From Halomonas colorata (lineage in GTDB: Bacteria; Pseudomonadota; Gammaproteobacteria; Pseudomonadales; Halomonadaceae): a stretch of DNA of 57,193 nt. Of the stretch, positions 35,525-44,322 are shown piece after piece (the stretch's first letter is position 1; each line of letters starts with the position of its first letter). The stretch is taken from assembly GCF_014897985.1 (NCBI RefSeq), contig NZ_JABUZA010000031.1:1-57193 (forward strand), given 5' to 3'. Below the pieces are notes generated by a model. It searched no databases and was not told where the DNA came from. It saw only the letters and a program-made list of their open reading frames with translations. A program made the position numbers and the translations under genes.

Positions 35525-36445
35525 ATGACCTCACACTGGATTCTCGGCCCTGGCGCGATCGGCCGCCTGTTGGCCCATTCGCTCTCCCCTCTTGCTGACG
35601 TCACACTAGTCGGTCGCCGTGCGCTGCCTGCGCAGCAAACGATAACGACACCGGAAGGCGAGCCGCGTAGCCAGCACTTAAACGTGATAACCACTTCACA
35701 ACTGTTAGCCAAGGCGCCAGCGCCGCCCGCTTGTGTGCATATCACCACCAAGGCGATGGCTGCTGAAGCGGCGTTGGAAAGCGTGGCGAGCATTTTTTCT
35801 ACAACTACCCCACTGGTGCTATGGCAGAACGGTTTTTTGGCTCAGCCGAGGCTGACTGAGCTTTGGCCGGGGCCAGTGCTTTGTGCCACAACTACGGAGG
35901 GCGCTTATCTAACCGGTGATAAAAACTTGGTGCATGCGGGGCGTGGGCATACGTTTGTGGGGGATCTGGAGAATCGCCACGGTGCGTTGGCTCAGCAGAT
36001 AGCCCATCAGCTTGCTCAAGCCGGGCTTGCGGCCACGGCGGTGGATGATATTCGCAGCCGCCTCTGGCAGAAGCTGGCGGTGAATGCGGCGATTAATCCA
36101 TTGGTGGCTTTAAATGGAATTCGTAACGGTGAGCTGCGTGGCGCTGCTTACGCAGGCCGTGTTGAGGCGGTTGTTGAGGAGGTGGCGGCGATTATGTTGG
36201 CCGAAGGAGTTCAGGCGCCTAACGGTGACAGCGGTTTGGATGACTGGCTGGCGCTGGCTTGGGACGTTATTGAGAAGACGGCGAACAATAAGGCGTCGAT
36301 GCTGCAAGATGTGGAGGCTAAGCGGCTTACCGAGCGCGAGGCGATTTTAGGACCGTTGATTGGGAGTGGTGAGCGGCATGAAGTAGGTTGTGAGGTTTTA
36401 CGGGGGTTGAATCGTGAGTTGGCGGTGTTGGAGGCGGGGTTTTAG
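35525..36445 (+). CDS. Ketopantoate reductase family protein (ApbA/PanE)
   Basis: A 306-residue NADPH-dependent reductase of the ApbA/PanE family, which makes pantoate from 2-dehydropantoate for coenzyme A synthesis. The nucleotide loop is ILGPGAIGRLLA at residues 6-17. The C-terminal helical domain carries the catalytic lysine in RLWQKLAVNAAINPLVALNG near residue 185 and the family pattern NKASMLQDVEAKRLTE near residue 255. No other pantothenate gene is nearby, and paralogues with other keto-acid substrates exist. The ribosome site is weak. Confidence 0.85.
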   Translation: MTSHWILGPGAIGRLLAHSLSPLADVTLVGRRALPAQQTITTPEGEPRSQHLNVITTSQLLAKAPAPPACVHITTKAMAAEAALESVASIFSTTTPLVLWQNGFLAQPRLTELWPGPVLCATTTEGAYLTGDKNLVHAGRGHTFVGDLENRHGALAQQIAHQLAQAGLAATAVDDIRSRLWQKLAVNAAINPLVALNGIRNGELRGAAYAGRVEAVVEEVAAIMLAEGVQAPNGDSGLDDWLALAWDVIEKTANNKASMLQDVEAKRLTEREAILGPLIGSGERHEVGCEVLRGLNRELAVLEAGF

Positions 36446-36459
36446 CCCGGTTCAGGGTT

Positions 36460-36550
36460 GTTGGGGCGGCTTCGCCGCCCTTTCGCGCCGGGCCGCCGCT
36501 GCGGGTGCCTCGTTTCTCGCTGCGCTCACTACTCGTTACCACGCGCTACA
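36460..36550 (+). repeat. Extragenic palindromic repeat, copy C
   Basis: About 90 bases, from the hairpin at 36464 to ACCACGCGCTACA at 36550. It shares most of its sequence with copy D at 37447-37537: the hairpin, then TTTCGCGCCGGGCCGCC and GCGGGTGCCTC, and the end CGTTACCACGCGCTACA. Its right half (GCGGGTGC and ACGCGCTACA) is the reverse complement of parts of repeat A, so C and A face each other and could fold together around the 25-base spacer TGAAAT..ATTTCA. Confidence 0.8.
36464..36480 (+). terminator. GC-rich hairpin after the ketopantoate reductase gene (start of repeat C)
   Basis: GGGCGGC (36464-36470) pairs with GCCGCCC (36474-36480) across a TTC loop and is followed by TTT. It lies 18 bases after the stop codon. 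It is also the first part of a repeat that recurs at 37450, where the stem is kept by a paired base change. Confidence 0.7.
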
Positions 36551-36575
36551 GGTTTGAAATTTCGCATATTTCAGG

Positions 36576-36642
36576 TTTTGTAGCGCGGTGTAAGCGTTAG
36601 CGCACCCGCGGAGGATGCGGCCACAGCGGTGAAACGGTTTAG
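36576..36642 (+). repeat. Extragenic palindromic repeat, copy A
   Basis: A 67-base unit whose first 41 bases are identical to copy B, 112 bases downstream. The core GCGCGGTGTAAGCGTTAGCG and following CACCCGCGG can form an imperfect REP-like hairpin (GGTG with CACC around GCG-TTAG-CGC). It is in inverse orientation to repeat C. Confidence 0.8.
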
Positions 36643-36687
36643 ACAACGCGAACCACCACATCGCGAGCAAGCATTTGAAACCATTGA

Positions 36688-36754
36688 TTTTGTAGCGCGG
36701 TGTAAGCGTTAGCGCACCCGCGGAGGATACGGCTATAAAGATGAAGCGGTTTAG
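36688..36754 (+). repeat. Extragenic palindromic repeat, copy B
   Basis: Second copy of the unit, identical to copy A over 36688-36728 and similar to the end at GCGGTTTAG. Its last bases include the stop codon of the glutathione S-transferase gene on the minus strand (36751-36753), so the element abuts and slightly enters that gene. Confidence 0.8.
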
Positions 36755-37377
36755 GTAACTGGGATCATTACTACATCACGAAATACAGGCCGCTCAGTTA
36801 GCTGTTGGTACCAACGCTCCAGGTTAGGGCGCGGCTGCCAGGTCAGGCCTATATTCCATAAATTGTAGATAAACGGCGCGACGGCGATATCACCCAGGCC
36901 AAACTCCTCGCCGGAGAACCATGCCTGCTTGGCGAGTACGTTATCCAGCAGTTCAAATAGTTTTTCGCAGTTCTGCATGCCCACTTCGATCTTGGCGTTA
37001 TCACGCTGCTCGGGCGGTGTTCTTACATAGCCCATCAAAATCACCCGGTGGGCGGGCGAAAGCGTGTTGCTTGACCAGTCCATCCATTTTTCTGCCTGGG
37101 CGCGTTTTGCCGGGTCTTCTACCCAGAGCTTGTCTTGGCCATATTGCGCGGCCAGATAGCGAATGATGGTATTGGATTCCCAAAGCACGCTGTCAGTGGT
37201 GTCGTCTTTTAATACCGGCACCAGCCCGTTAGGGTTCATTGCCAGGTATTCCGGGGTGTTATTGACCCCGTGTTGAAGGCCCGCCTGAATTTGCTCGAAA
37301 GGTACTTCCAGCTCTTCAAGCACCCATATGACTTTTTTAACGTTGGTCGAGTTATTGCGACCCCACAGCGTGATCAT
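36751..37377 (-). CDS. Glutathione S-transferase family protein
   Basis: A 208-residue GST: N-terminal thioredoxin-like domain (residues 1-80; [23 protein letters not shown], then the cis-proline strand [12 protein letters not shown], then [11 protein letters not shown] which binds the glutathione gamma-glutamyl end) and an all-helical C-terminal domain ending in [28 protein letters not shown] precedes the ATG. It is bounded by extragenic repeats on both sides and probably transcribed alone. The electrophile substrate cannot be inferred. Confidence 0.88.
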   Translation of the reverse strand: MITLWGRNNSTNVKKVIWVLEELEVPFEQIQAGLQHGVNNTPEYLAMNPNGLVPVLKDDTTDSVLWESNTIIRYLAAQYGQDKLWVEDPAKRAQAEKWMDWSSNTLSPAHRVILMGYVRTPPEQRDNAKIEVGMQNCEKLFELLDNVLAKQAWFSGEEFGLGDIAVAPFIYNLWNIGLTWQPRPNLERWYQQLTERPVFRDVVMIPVT

Positions 37378-37446
37378 AACGTTCCTTATTGGTTGGTTTT
37401 TTTAAGAGTTTACCCGATCACGCCGTGAGATAAAGGTGGTTTAGGT

Positions 37447-37537
37447 GTGGGGCGACTTCGTCGCCCTTTCGCGCCGGGCCGCCACTGCGGGTGCCTCATT
37501 TGCTCGAGCCTCGCAAGATTCGTTACCACGCGCTACA
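37447..37537 (+). repeat. Extragenic palindromic repeat, copy D
   Basis: Second copy of the C-type repeat, between the GST gene and mmsB. It begins with GGGCGAC-TTC-GTCGCCC (37450-37466), where the copy C pair G36469-C36475 is replaced by A37455-T37461. It ends with the same CGTTACCACGCGCTACA. The central part, GCTCGAGCCTCGCAAGA, differs from copy C. Confidence 0.8.
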
Positions 37538-37558
37538 ACATCTTTCGCCCCACACCCT

Positions 37559-38461
37559 TCACCCTTCACCTTTCTTATCCTGATAAAACTGCATCAGGCT
37601 GGAGAAGTCGAGTTTGCCGTTGCCGTCGGCTTTATGAAGCGTAAACAGCGCCCGTGCGGCAGAGCCCATGGGCACGGGGGCGGCGCTTTGCTGGCTGACA
37701 TCCATGGCAAGCCCCAGGTCTTTGATCATCAGGTCTACCTGAAAGCCCCCTTGATAGCCTTTTGACGCGGGGGCGTTTTCCATTACCCCAGGGTATGGGT
37801 TGTAAACGTTTAGCGCCCAGTTACCGCCCGAGCTTTGCTTCATGATTTCAGACAGCACCGCGGGGTCTAAACCGTTTTTAACCCCCATATTGATCGCTTC
37901 ACAGGTGCCCGCCATCAATACTGATAGCAGCATGTTGTTGCACGCCTTAGCCACCTGCCCCGCACCGTGGTCGCCCGCGTGGAAGATATTTTTGCCCATT
38001 GCATCGAGTACGGGCTTGGCCTTCGCGAACTGGGCGTCGCTGCCGCCTACAATAAAGGTCAGCGTGCCTGCCTGGGCACCGCCTACTCCACCGGACACCG
38101 GCGCATCCACAAAACTGATGCCGCGCTTCTCACCGATATCGGCAACGTTGCGCGCCGTATCGGCATCAATGGTCGAGCAGTCAATAATCAGCGCGCTCTG
38201 TTGGACGACGTCAAACAGCGGCACATCCCCATCAACGTACAGCGCTTTTACATGCTTGCCGGCAGGCAGCATGGAAATAATAAAATCTGCCTCGGCGGAG
38301 GCTTCACGGGCCGAGCTTGCCACCTCGCAGCCTTGCGATTGGGCTGTTTCCAAAGCGGCTTCTGACAGGTCGAATGCACGCACGGTGTAACCGGCCTTGA
38401 CCAGGTTGGCCGCCATGGGGCCGCCCATATTGCCTAAACCGATAAATGCCACGATAGCCAT
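37559..38461 (-). CDS. mmsB: 3-hydroxyisobutyrate dehydrogenase
   Basis: A 300-residue NAD-dependent dehydrogenase of valine catabolism, converting 3-hydroxyisobutyrate to methylmalonate semialdehyde. The Rossmann loop is FIGLGNMGGPMAANL (residues 6-20). The substrate-binding segment is DAPVSGGVGGAQAGTLTFIVGG near residue 118. The catalytic lysine is in GQVAKACNNMLL near residue 171, and a second conserved stretch, KDLGLAMD, lies near 248. AGGA precedes the ATG. It is the last gene of a leftward set with the 3-hydroxyisobutyryl-CoA hydrolase and isobutyryl-CoA dehydrogenase genes, which supply its substrate. Confidence 0.93.
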   Translation of the reverse strand: MAIVAFIGLGNMGGPMAANLVKAGYTVRAFDLSEAALETAQSQGCEVASSAREASAEADFIISMLPAGKHVKALYVDGDVPLFDVVQQSALIIDCSTIDADTARNVADIGEKRGISFVDAPVSGGVGGAQAGTLTFIVGGSDAQFAKAKPVLDAMGKNIFHAGDHGAGQVAKACNNMLLSVLMAGTCEAINMGVKNGLDPAVLSEIMKQSSGGNWALNVYNPYPGVMENAPASKGYQGGFQVDLMIKDLGLAMDVSQQSAAPVPMGSAARALFTLHKADGNGKLDFSSLMQFYQDKKGEG

Positions 38462-38515
38462 AATATTGTCCTTATTGTTGGTTGTTAACGCTCAAGAACG
38501 TCTGCTTTGTCTGGT

Positions 38516-39631
38516 TCACTTAAGATCAGCGAGCGGACTCTCCGGCCACGGCGAGGCTAGAAGCTCGTCGATAAAGCTGTCTTCCACCGCCGTTACATCG
38601 GCATAGGTCCAGGCGGGCTGGCCGTCTTTATCCACGAGCAAGGCACGTACGCCTTCCGGGAACTCGCGATGACGGCAGCACTGCACCGAAAGTGCGAGCT
38701 CTGACTGGAACACCTCGGCAAGCGACATATGTTTGGCGCGCTTTAGCTGCTCATCGATCAATTTAATGGAAACCGGGCTGCCGTGGGCCAAGGTCTTTTG
38801 CGCTTTGTTGAACCATTTATCGTCGCTTTCTACGGCAAGTAGCGCGGCGACCATCTGCTCAGCGGTGTCGTGATCCATCAGTTCGCGAATCAACGGGGCG
38901 AAATTACCCACCGGCGTATCCAGCTCCGCGAAATCGGCTTTAGAGGCTTGCTCGAGTTCGCGCAGAGTGCGGTTTACCACGCCGTGGGCATCGGTATTTT
39001 CCCCGGCACCCCAGGTTGCGTTCATAAGCTTTTGAATAAGCTCGTCGCGGTAATGGCTGGCGATACAGCGGTCGGCCAGGCCCAGGGTTAGCGCATCAGG
39101 GGCGTTAATCTGGCTGCCGGTCATAGCTAGAAACCGCCCGGCACCGCCCGGCAGACGGTTTAAAAACCAGCTGGCGCCTACATCGGGATACAGGCCAATG
39201 GTCACTTCGGGCATGGCTAAGCGGGAGGTTTCTGTGACCACACGGTGGCTGCTGGCGTTTAAAAGCCCCATGCCGCCGCCCATCACGATGCCATTACCCC
39301 AGCAAATAACCGGTTTTGAATAGGTGTGGAGCCGGTAATCCAGGCGATATTCCGTCTCGAAAAACCGCTCAGGGAAGTTGGGGTCGCCTTGGCCGGTAAT
39401 GGCTTTATAAAGGCTGACCACATCGCCGCCCGCACAAAAGGCTTTCTCACCTGCGCTATCCAGCAGGATGGCGACAATACGCTCGTCGGCTTCCCAGGCG
39501 TCTATTTGGGGCAGGATGGCCTCAATCATGTCTAACGTTAGCGCATTCAGCGAGCGCTCGGCGTTAAGTTTGATTTCAGCGATCGCATGGCCATCGTCGG
39601 TAGAGTGCTCGGTAAACAGTACGCTACTCAT
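38516..39631 (-). CDS. 3-hydroxyisobutyryl-CoA hydrolase (enoyl-CoA hydratase superfamily)
   Basis: A 371-residue crotonase-fold protein. It is longer than hydratases (about 260), as is usual for the hydrolase. The N-terminal CoA pocket is KAFCAGGDVVSLYKA near residue 63. The oxyanion/catalytic stretch is WGNGIVMGGGMGLL near residue 110, followed by AMPEVTIGLYPDVGASWFLNRLPG near 138, whose Glu and Asp are the catalytic pair of this subfamily. It releases free 3-hydroxyisobutyrate in valine breakdown. It lies between mmsB and the acyl-CoA dehydrogenase. AAGGA precedes the ATG. Confidence 0.9.
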   Translation of the reverse strand: MSSVLFTEHSTDDGHAIAEIKLNAERSLNALTLDMIEAILPQIDAWEADERIVAILLDSAGEKAFCAGGDVVSLYKAITGQGDPNFPERFFETEYRLDYRLHTYSKPVICWGNGIVMGGGMGLLNASSHRVVTETSRLAMPEVTIGLYPDVGASWFLNRLPGGAGRFLAMTGSQINAPDALTLGLADRCIASHYRDELIQKLMNATWGAGENTDAHGVVNRTLRELEQASKADFAELDTPVGNFAPLIRELMDHDTAEQMVAALLAVESDDKWFNKAQKTLAHGSPVSIKLIDEQLKRAKHMSLAEVFQSELALSVQCCRHREFPEGVRALLVDKDGQPAWTYADVTAVEDSFIDELLASPWPESPLADLK

Positions 39632-39681
39632 TCAACCATCCTTGATAGGTAATCAGTGACTATCACTATAGTCCGGTAGAT

Positions 39682-40836
39682 TTATAGTTCGGCGGCGTTA
39701 TCGGCGAGCACTCGGCGCGAAATGATCAGGCGCATAATCTCGTTGGTGCCTTCCAGAATTCGATGTACCCGCGTGTCACGCACATAGCGCTCCATGGGGT
39801 ACTCCTTGATATAACCGTTGCCGCCGTATAGCTGCAGCGCCTCATCGCAGACGTTAAAGCCCACATCAGTAGCAAAACGTTTCGCCATGGCGCAGTAAGT
39901 GGTGGCATCGGCGTGGCCGGCATCCAGTTTGGTCGCGGCCATTCTTACCAATTGGCGGGCGGCTACCAGCTCGGTGACCATATCGGCCAGGCGAAACTGC
40001 AGGGCCTGAAACTCTGCCAGACGCTTACCGAACTGCTTGCGCTCAAGCATATATTCGCGGGCCTTATTGATCGCCTGCTGCGCTGTGCCGATAGAGCAGG
40101 TAGCGATATTGATCCGCCCGCCATCCAGACCTTTCATGGCGATCTTGAAGCCATCACCTTCGCTACCCAGCAGGTGATTGGCGGGTACGCGGACGTCTTC
40201 AAAGGTAACCATTCGGGTAGGCTGGCTGTTCCAACCCATTTTGTCCTCTTTGCGCCCGTAGCTAATGCCTTGCGACTTGGCATCCACGGCAAACGCGGAA
40301 ACGCCACCAGCGCCCTCACTGCCGGTACGCGCCATCACCACCAGAAAATCGGTGCTGCCCGCGCCGGAAATAAACATCTTGCTGCCATTGAGCACGTAGT
40401 GTTCGCCATCGCGCTTGGCCGTGGTTTTAAGCGAGGCCGCATCGGAACCCGCATTGGGCTCGGTTAAGCAGTAAGAGCCGAGCAGCTCGCCGGTCGCAAG
40501 CTTCGCCCCCCACTGCTCAACCACATCGGGCTGGCCGAAATCGGCAAGCATCCAGGTCACCATATTGTGGATGGTGAGATACGCCGTGGTAGAGGTACAG
40601 CCCATGGAAAGCTGCTCGAAGATAATGCTGGCATCCAGCCGGGAAAGACCCAGCCCGCCCACGCTTTCCGGCGCGTAAAGCGAGCAGAAGCCCAGCTCAC
40701 CGGCCTTACGGATAACGTCTACGGGAAAAATAGCCTCGGCGTCCCATTGTGCAGCATGGGGCTCAAGCTCATTTTGGGCGAAGGCCCGCGCCATATCGGC
40801 AAAGGCTACCTGGTCTTCACTCAACTCAAAGTTCAT
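39682..40836 (-). CDS. Isobutyryl-CoA dehydrogenase-type acyl-CoA dehydrogenase
   Basis: A 384-residue FAD-dependent acyl-CoA dehydrogenase. FAD and substrate segments are YCLTEPNAGSDAASLKT near residue 130 and KMFISGAGSTDFLVVMAR near 160. The C-terminal part has LQLYGGNGYIKEYPMERYVRDTRVHRILEGTNEIMR, with the catalytic Glu in EGTNE. Neighbours in the valine branch support isobutyryl-CoA as substrate, giving methacrylyl-CoA. I chose the ATG at 40836, which has GGAG upstream; a TTG at 40842 is in frame. A LiuR-like palindrome lies about 50 bases upstream. Confidence 0.9.
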   Translation of the reverse strand: MNFELSEDQVAFADMARAFAQNELEPHAAQWDAEAIFPVDVIRKAGELGFCSLYAPESVGGLGLSRLDASIIFEQLSMGCTSTTAYLTIHNMVTWMLADFGQPDVVEQWGAKLATGELLGSYCLTEPNAGSDAASLKTTAKRDGEHYVLNGSKMFISGAGSTDFLVVMARTGSEGAGGVSAFAVDAKSQGISYGRKEDKMGWNSQPTRMVTFEDVRVPANHLLGSEGDGFKIAMKGLDGGRINIATCSIGTAQQAINKAREYMLERKQFGKRLAEFQALQFRLADMVTELVAARQLVRMAATKLDAGHADATTYCAMAKRFATDVGFNVCDEALQLYGGNGYIKEYPMERYVRDTRVHRILEGTNEIMRLIISRRVLADNAAEL

Positions 40837-40883
40837 GGCCAATCTCCGCTAATGTGTACACACATTAGATGTTGTCGTTGTAA

Positions 40884-40899
40884 TTGACGTTTACGTTAA
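40884..40899 (-). promoter_or_regulatory. Candidate LiuR operator ahead of the valine-degradation genes
   Basis: TTGACGTTTACGTTAA contains two ACGT half-sites separated by 2 bases, the same geometry as the perfect palindrome before liuR at 46262. It lies 48 bases upstream of the acyl-CoA dehydrogenase start. LiuR, a MerR-family protein, is known to control branched-chain amino acid degradation in gammaproteobacteria. Confidence 0.65.
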
Positions 40900-40975
40900 C
40901 TTATCGCCTAAACCAGTGCTGCGCAACCATTTGGCGCCCACGACCTTCGGTGTAGAGCGACTCATTTACGCGTAT

Positions 40976-40998
40976 AAAAAAGGCGCCTCGAAGGCGCC
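40976..40998 (-). terminator. Rho-independent terminator of the LIV transporter operon
   Basis: On the minus strand GGCGCCT-TCG-AGGCGCC is followed directly by TTTTTT. The stem is seven perfect pairs with a 3-base loop. It lies about 50 bases after the livM stop, in the right orientation to end the whole transporter transcript. Confidence 0.9.
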
Positions 40999-41049
40999 AC
41001 ATCCAAAGGCCTGTTCAACCAAAACAGCGCGGTTTTAAACAGCCTGAAG

Positions 41050-42042
41050 TTACTTGAAGTTTTTACGATACATATTGCCAAGCTCCCCTACGATACCGCT
41101 TCGAAAGCTTAGTACGCAGACCACAAAGATTAGCCCCAGCATCACGCTTACCCAGTTGCCCAGCGGCGACTGGGACAGAATATGCTGCAAGCTGACGACT
41201 AGCCCTGCGCCCATGATCGGCCCCAGCAACGTGCCTACCCCGCCTAACAGCGTCATCAGGATGACCTCGCCCGACATATGCCAGTGGGCATCGGTAAGGG
41301 ACGCCAGCTGGAACACCACGGTTTTGGTTGAACCGGCAAGCCCCGCCAACGCCGCAGAGATAACAAACGCCACCAGCTTATAGGCATCCACGTTGTAACC
41401 CAGCGAAATGGCCCGCGGCTCGTTTTCACGAATGGCTTTCAGTACTTGGCCAAACGGCGAATGCACGGTGCGCTGGATAAGCGCGTAGCCGAGCAGGAAA
41501 ACCGTAAACACGAAGTAGTACATCGCCAGATTGTTACTTAGGCTGATAAGCCCAAACAGATTGCCCCGCGGCACGCCGTGCAGTCCATCTTCCCCGCCGG
41601 TAAACGGTGCCTGGATAAACACAAAGAACATCAGCTGCGCCAACGCCAGCGTCACCATGGCAAAGTAGATGCCCTGGCGGCGAATAGACAACACGCCGAA
41701 CAACACGCCTAGCAGCGTGGCCGAAAGCGTACCGGCAATAATTCCAAGCTCAGGGGTAAGCCCCGGGTAGCTTGCCAGCAAATACCCCGTTACATAGCCG
41801 CCGGTGGCCAAAAACGCAGCATGGCCAAAAGACAGCAATCCTGCGTAACCCAGCAGCAGGTTGAAGGCGCAGGCAAACAGCGCGAAGCAGAGTATCTTCA
41901 TCAAGAACACGGGGTACGCTAGAAACGGTGCCACCAACCCCATCACGACCAGTGCAATATAGAAGAGCGTACGACGCTGATTGGCCCGGCGCTGGCGTTT
42001 TGCCACCACAGAAGGCGCTTTCAAAGTGTGAGATTCGGTCAT
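41050..42042 (-). CDS. livM: Branched-chain amino acid ABC transporter permease LivM
   Basis: A 330-residue inner-membrane permease with about 9-10 helices. The family pattern LLLGYAGLLSFGHAAFLATGGYVTGY near residue 62 and the EAA-like cytoplasmic loop with VLKAIRENEPRAISLGYNVDAYKL near 205 identify LivM. It ends in the expected VGELGNMYRK segment. It starts 2 bases after livH ends. It forms the heteromeric channel with LivH, powered by LivG and LivF. It is the last gene of the operon, before a strong terminator. Confidence 0.93.
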   Translation of the reverse strand: MTESHTLKAPSVVAKRQRRANQRRTLFYIALVVMGLVAPFLAYPVFLMKILCFALFACAFNLLLGYAGLLSFGHAAFLATGGYVTGYLLASYPGLTPELGIIAGTLSATLLGVLFGVLSIRRQGIYFAMVTLALAQLMFFVFIQAPFTGGEDGLHGVPRGNLFGLISLSNNLAMYYFVFTVFLLGYALIQRTVHSPFGQVLKAIRENEPRAISLGYNVDAYKLVAFVISAALAGLAGSTKTVVFQLASLTDAHWHMSGEVILMTLLGGVGTLLGPIMGAGLVVSLQHILSQSPLGNWVSVMLGLIFVVCVLSFRSGIVGELGNMYRKNFK

Positions 42043-42044
42043 GG

Positions 42045-42932
42045 CTATGCCTCCTTCCCGAACAGCCCAGCTGGGCGCAACATGAGCACTAAAATCATCA
42101 CCAGGAAAATCACCGTATTGGCGGCTTCCGGATAGTAGACCTTGGTTAACCCTTCAATAATGCCCATCCCCAGCCCGGTGAGAATAGCGCCTAGTATCGA
42201 CCCCATCCCGCCGATAACGACCACGGCAAACACCACAATCAAAAGGCTTGACCCCATGGTCGGCGAAACCGGATAAAGCGGTGCTGCCAGTACACCGGCA
42301 AACGCCGCCAGCCCTACGCCAAAGCCATAGGTAAGGGTGATCAACAGCGGTACGTTGACTCCGAATGCCTGCATCAGCTGCGAGTTCTCGGTTCCCGCGC
42401 GTAAATAGGCGCCTAGCCGGGTGCGCTCGATCATAAACCAGGTAAACAGGCACATGGCGAGTGCGGCCACCAGAACCCAGGCCCGATACGTAGGCAAGAA
42501 CATAAAGCCCAGATTCAGCCCGCCCTGGAGTATTTCAGGCGTTGCATAGCGGGCACCTGAAACGCCAAAGAAGTTAACCAGCGTGCCCTCAAAAATAAGC
42601 GCCAACCCGAAGGTTAATAAAAGCCCATACAGGTGATCCAAATGGGCAATGCGGCGCAGTAGAAAACGCTCTACCAGCATGCCTAGCCCAGCAATCACCA
42701 GCGGCACTAAAATGAGCGCCAGCCAGTAGTTAATCCCCAGATAACGAAACCCCAAAAGGGCCGCAAATGCGCCCAGCATGTACTGCGCGCCGTGTGCAAA
42801 ATTGACGATTTTTAAAAGGCCAAAAATGACGGCAAGCCCCAGGCTTAACAGCGCGTAAAACGCACCGTTGACCAGCCCCAGGGTGAGCTGCCCCATGAAC
42901 ACCGCCATGGGCACACCAAATATCATCGTCAT
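42045..42932 (-). CDS. livH: Branched-chain amino acid ABC transporter permease LivH
   Basis: A 295-residue permease with about eight helices. LivH features are GLVNGAFYALLSLGLAVIFGLLKIVNFAHGAQYMLGAF in the first 55 residues and AGTENSQLMQAFGVNVPLLITLTYGFGVGLA near residue 180. The end has VVVIGGMGSILGAILTGLGMGIIEGL. AGGAGA precedes the ATG. It follows the binding-protein gene by about 115 bases and precedes livM by 2. Together they import leucine, isoleucine, valine or related compounds; liganded specificity is from context. Confidence 0.93.
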   Translation of the reverse strand: MTMIFGVPMAVFMGQLTLGLVNGAFYALLSLGLAVIFGLLKIVNFAHGAQYMLGAFAALLGFRYLGINYWLALILVPLVIAGLGMLVERFLLRRIAHLDHLYGLLLTFGLALIFEGTLVNFFGVSGARYATPEILQGGLNLGFMFLPTYRAWVLVAALAMCLFTWFMIERTRLGAYLRAGTENSQLMQAFGVNVPLLITLTYGFGVGLAAFAGVLAAPLYPVSPTMGSSLLIVVFAVVVIGGMGSILGAILTGLGMGIIEGLTKVYYPEAANTVIFLVMILVLMLRPAGLFGKEA

Positions 42933-43047
42933 AGCACGAATCTCCTCGCCGCGTTGGGCCGCCTTACCCGGCGACCCAAGCGGTAACGCTTAATAATGAC
43001 TTAGCGCTTAACAATGCCCTGGCGCTGAATAATGACTAAGACGGAGC

Positions 43048-44271
43048 TTAGTTCTGTACCAGTTTGCACTGGCTTTCAGACAGCGGGCGGTAAGCTTCTT
43101 CGGCAGGAATGGTGCTGAGGATTTCGTAAAGATCCCACTCACCGGTGGACTCTTCCGGGGTTTTCACCTGCGCCAGGTACATATCGTGCACCATGCGGCC
43201 ATCTTCACGAATACGACCGTTGCGGGCGAAGAAGTCATTGATGGGCTCTTCAGCCATCTGGGCACGTACGGTTTCAGGATCGTCGGTGCCCGCGGCTTCA
43301 ATGGCTTGCAGGTAATGCATGGTGCTTGAATAGATACCCGCCTGTACCATGGTGGGCATGCGGCCAACTTCTTCGAAGTAGCGCTCGGACCATTCGCGTG
43401 CCTGGTCATCCATGTCCCAGTACCAGCCGGTGGTTAACAGCAGGTTTTGGGTGGCCTCAAGGCCTAGCGCATGCACGTCATTCAAGAATATCAGCAGGCC
43501 CGCAAGCTGCTGGCCGCTTTGCGTCAACCCAAACTGGCTCGCAGTGGTAATCGCGTTAACCGTATCCGCACCGGCGTTGGCCAGACCAACAATTTTGGCG
43601 CCAGAACCCTGGGCCTGGAGGATATAAGAAGAGAAGTCATTGGTTGGGAACGGATGGCGGACACCGCCAACAATTTCACCACCGCTAGCTTCCACTACGT
43701 TAGTGACATCGGCTTCAAGCGCATGGCCAAAGGCGTAATCAGCAGTGAGCAAAAACCAGCTATCACCGCCCTGCTCGACCACCGCTTTAGCGGTACCGTT
43801 GGCCAGCGGATAAGTATCATAAACCCAGTGGATATGGTTCGGTGTGCAGTGCTCGTTAGTAATACTTGAAGCCGCCGAACCGGATACAATGCCTAAGCCA
43901 TCGTTCTCTTCAAGCACTTTGGTAACGGCGATCGAAACAGAAGAGGCCACCAGGCCCGCCACCATATCCACGTTGCGCTGATCGATCCATTCACGCACCG
44001 TGTTGGTACCTACGTCGGCGCTATTACGGTCGTCGGCGCTGAAGACCACAATGGGCGAGCCATTAACGCTGCCACCGAAATCTTCAATCGCCATCTCAAG
44101 CGCCGATAATCCACCGGGCCCGGCCAGATCGCGATAAGTACCCGACATATCGGCCAGATAGCCAATCCGCACCTCGCCGTCACTGATCTCGGCCTGCGCT
44201 GTCGACATTGCCATGCTGGAAGCAGCTGCTACGGCAATGCTGGCAACCAATGTTTTTTTCATTAACGTCAT
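43048..44271 (-). CDS. Periplasmic substrate-binding protein of the LIV transporter
   Basis: A 407-residue type I periplasmic binding protein (Peripla_BP_6). The signal peptide covers residues 1-28, ending STAQA. The mature start is ISDGEVRIGYLADMSGTYRDLAGPGG, typical of amide/short-chain-amino-acid binders of the UrtA/AmiC/LivK superfamily. AGGAGA lies 6 bases before the ATG. It is placed between livF and livH, so it supplies substrate to this transporter. This subgroup is often annotated only as a branched-chain amino acid or urea/amide binder; regulation with the valine and leucine genes supports the former. Confidence 0.9.
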   Translation of the reverse strand: MTLMKKTLVASIAVAAASSMAMSTAQAEISDGEVRIGYLADMSGTYRDLAGPGGLSALEMAIEDFGGSVNGSPIVVFSADDRNSADVGTNTVREWIDQRNVDMVAGLVASSVSIAVTKVLEENDGLGIVSGSAASSITNEHCTPNHIHWVYDTYPLANGTAKAVVEQGGDSWFLLTADYAFGHALEADVTNVVEASGGEIVGGVRHPFPTNDFSSYILQAQGSGAKIVGLANAGADTVNAITTASQFGLTQSGQQLAGLLIFLNDVHALGLEATQNLLLTTGWYWDMDDQAREWSERYFEEVGRMPTMVQAGIYSSTMHYLQAIEAAGTDDPETVRAQMAEEPINDFFARNGRIREDGRMVHDMYLAQVKTPEESTGEWDLYEILSTIPAEEAYRPLSESQCKLVQN

Positions 44272-44322
44272 GTTCGTCTCCTGGCCCTTAAGCCTTTGTT
44301 GTTGTGTTGCGACGTAACCTGG

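Noticed and set aside
36576..36754. CRISPR-like array
   Set aside because: Only two copies of a 41-base unit with one 71-base interval, self-complementary, and no cas genes; these are extragenic palindromic repeats.
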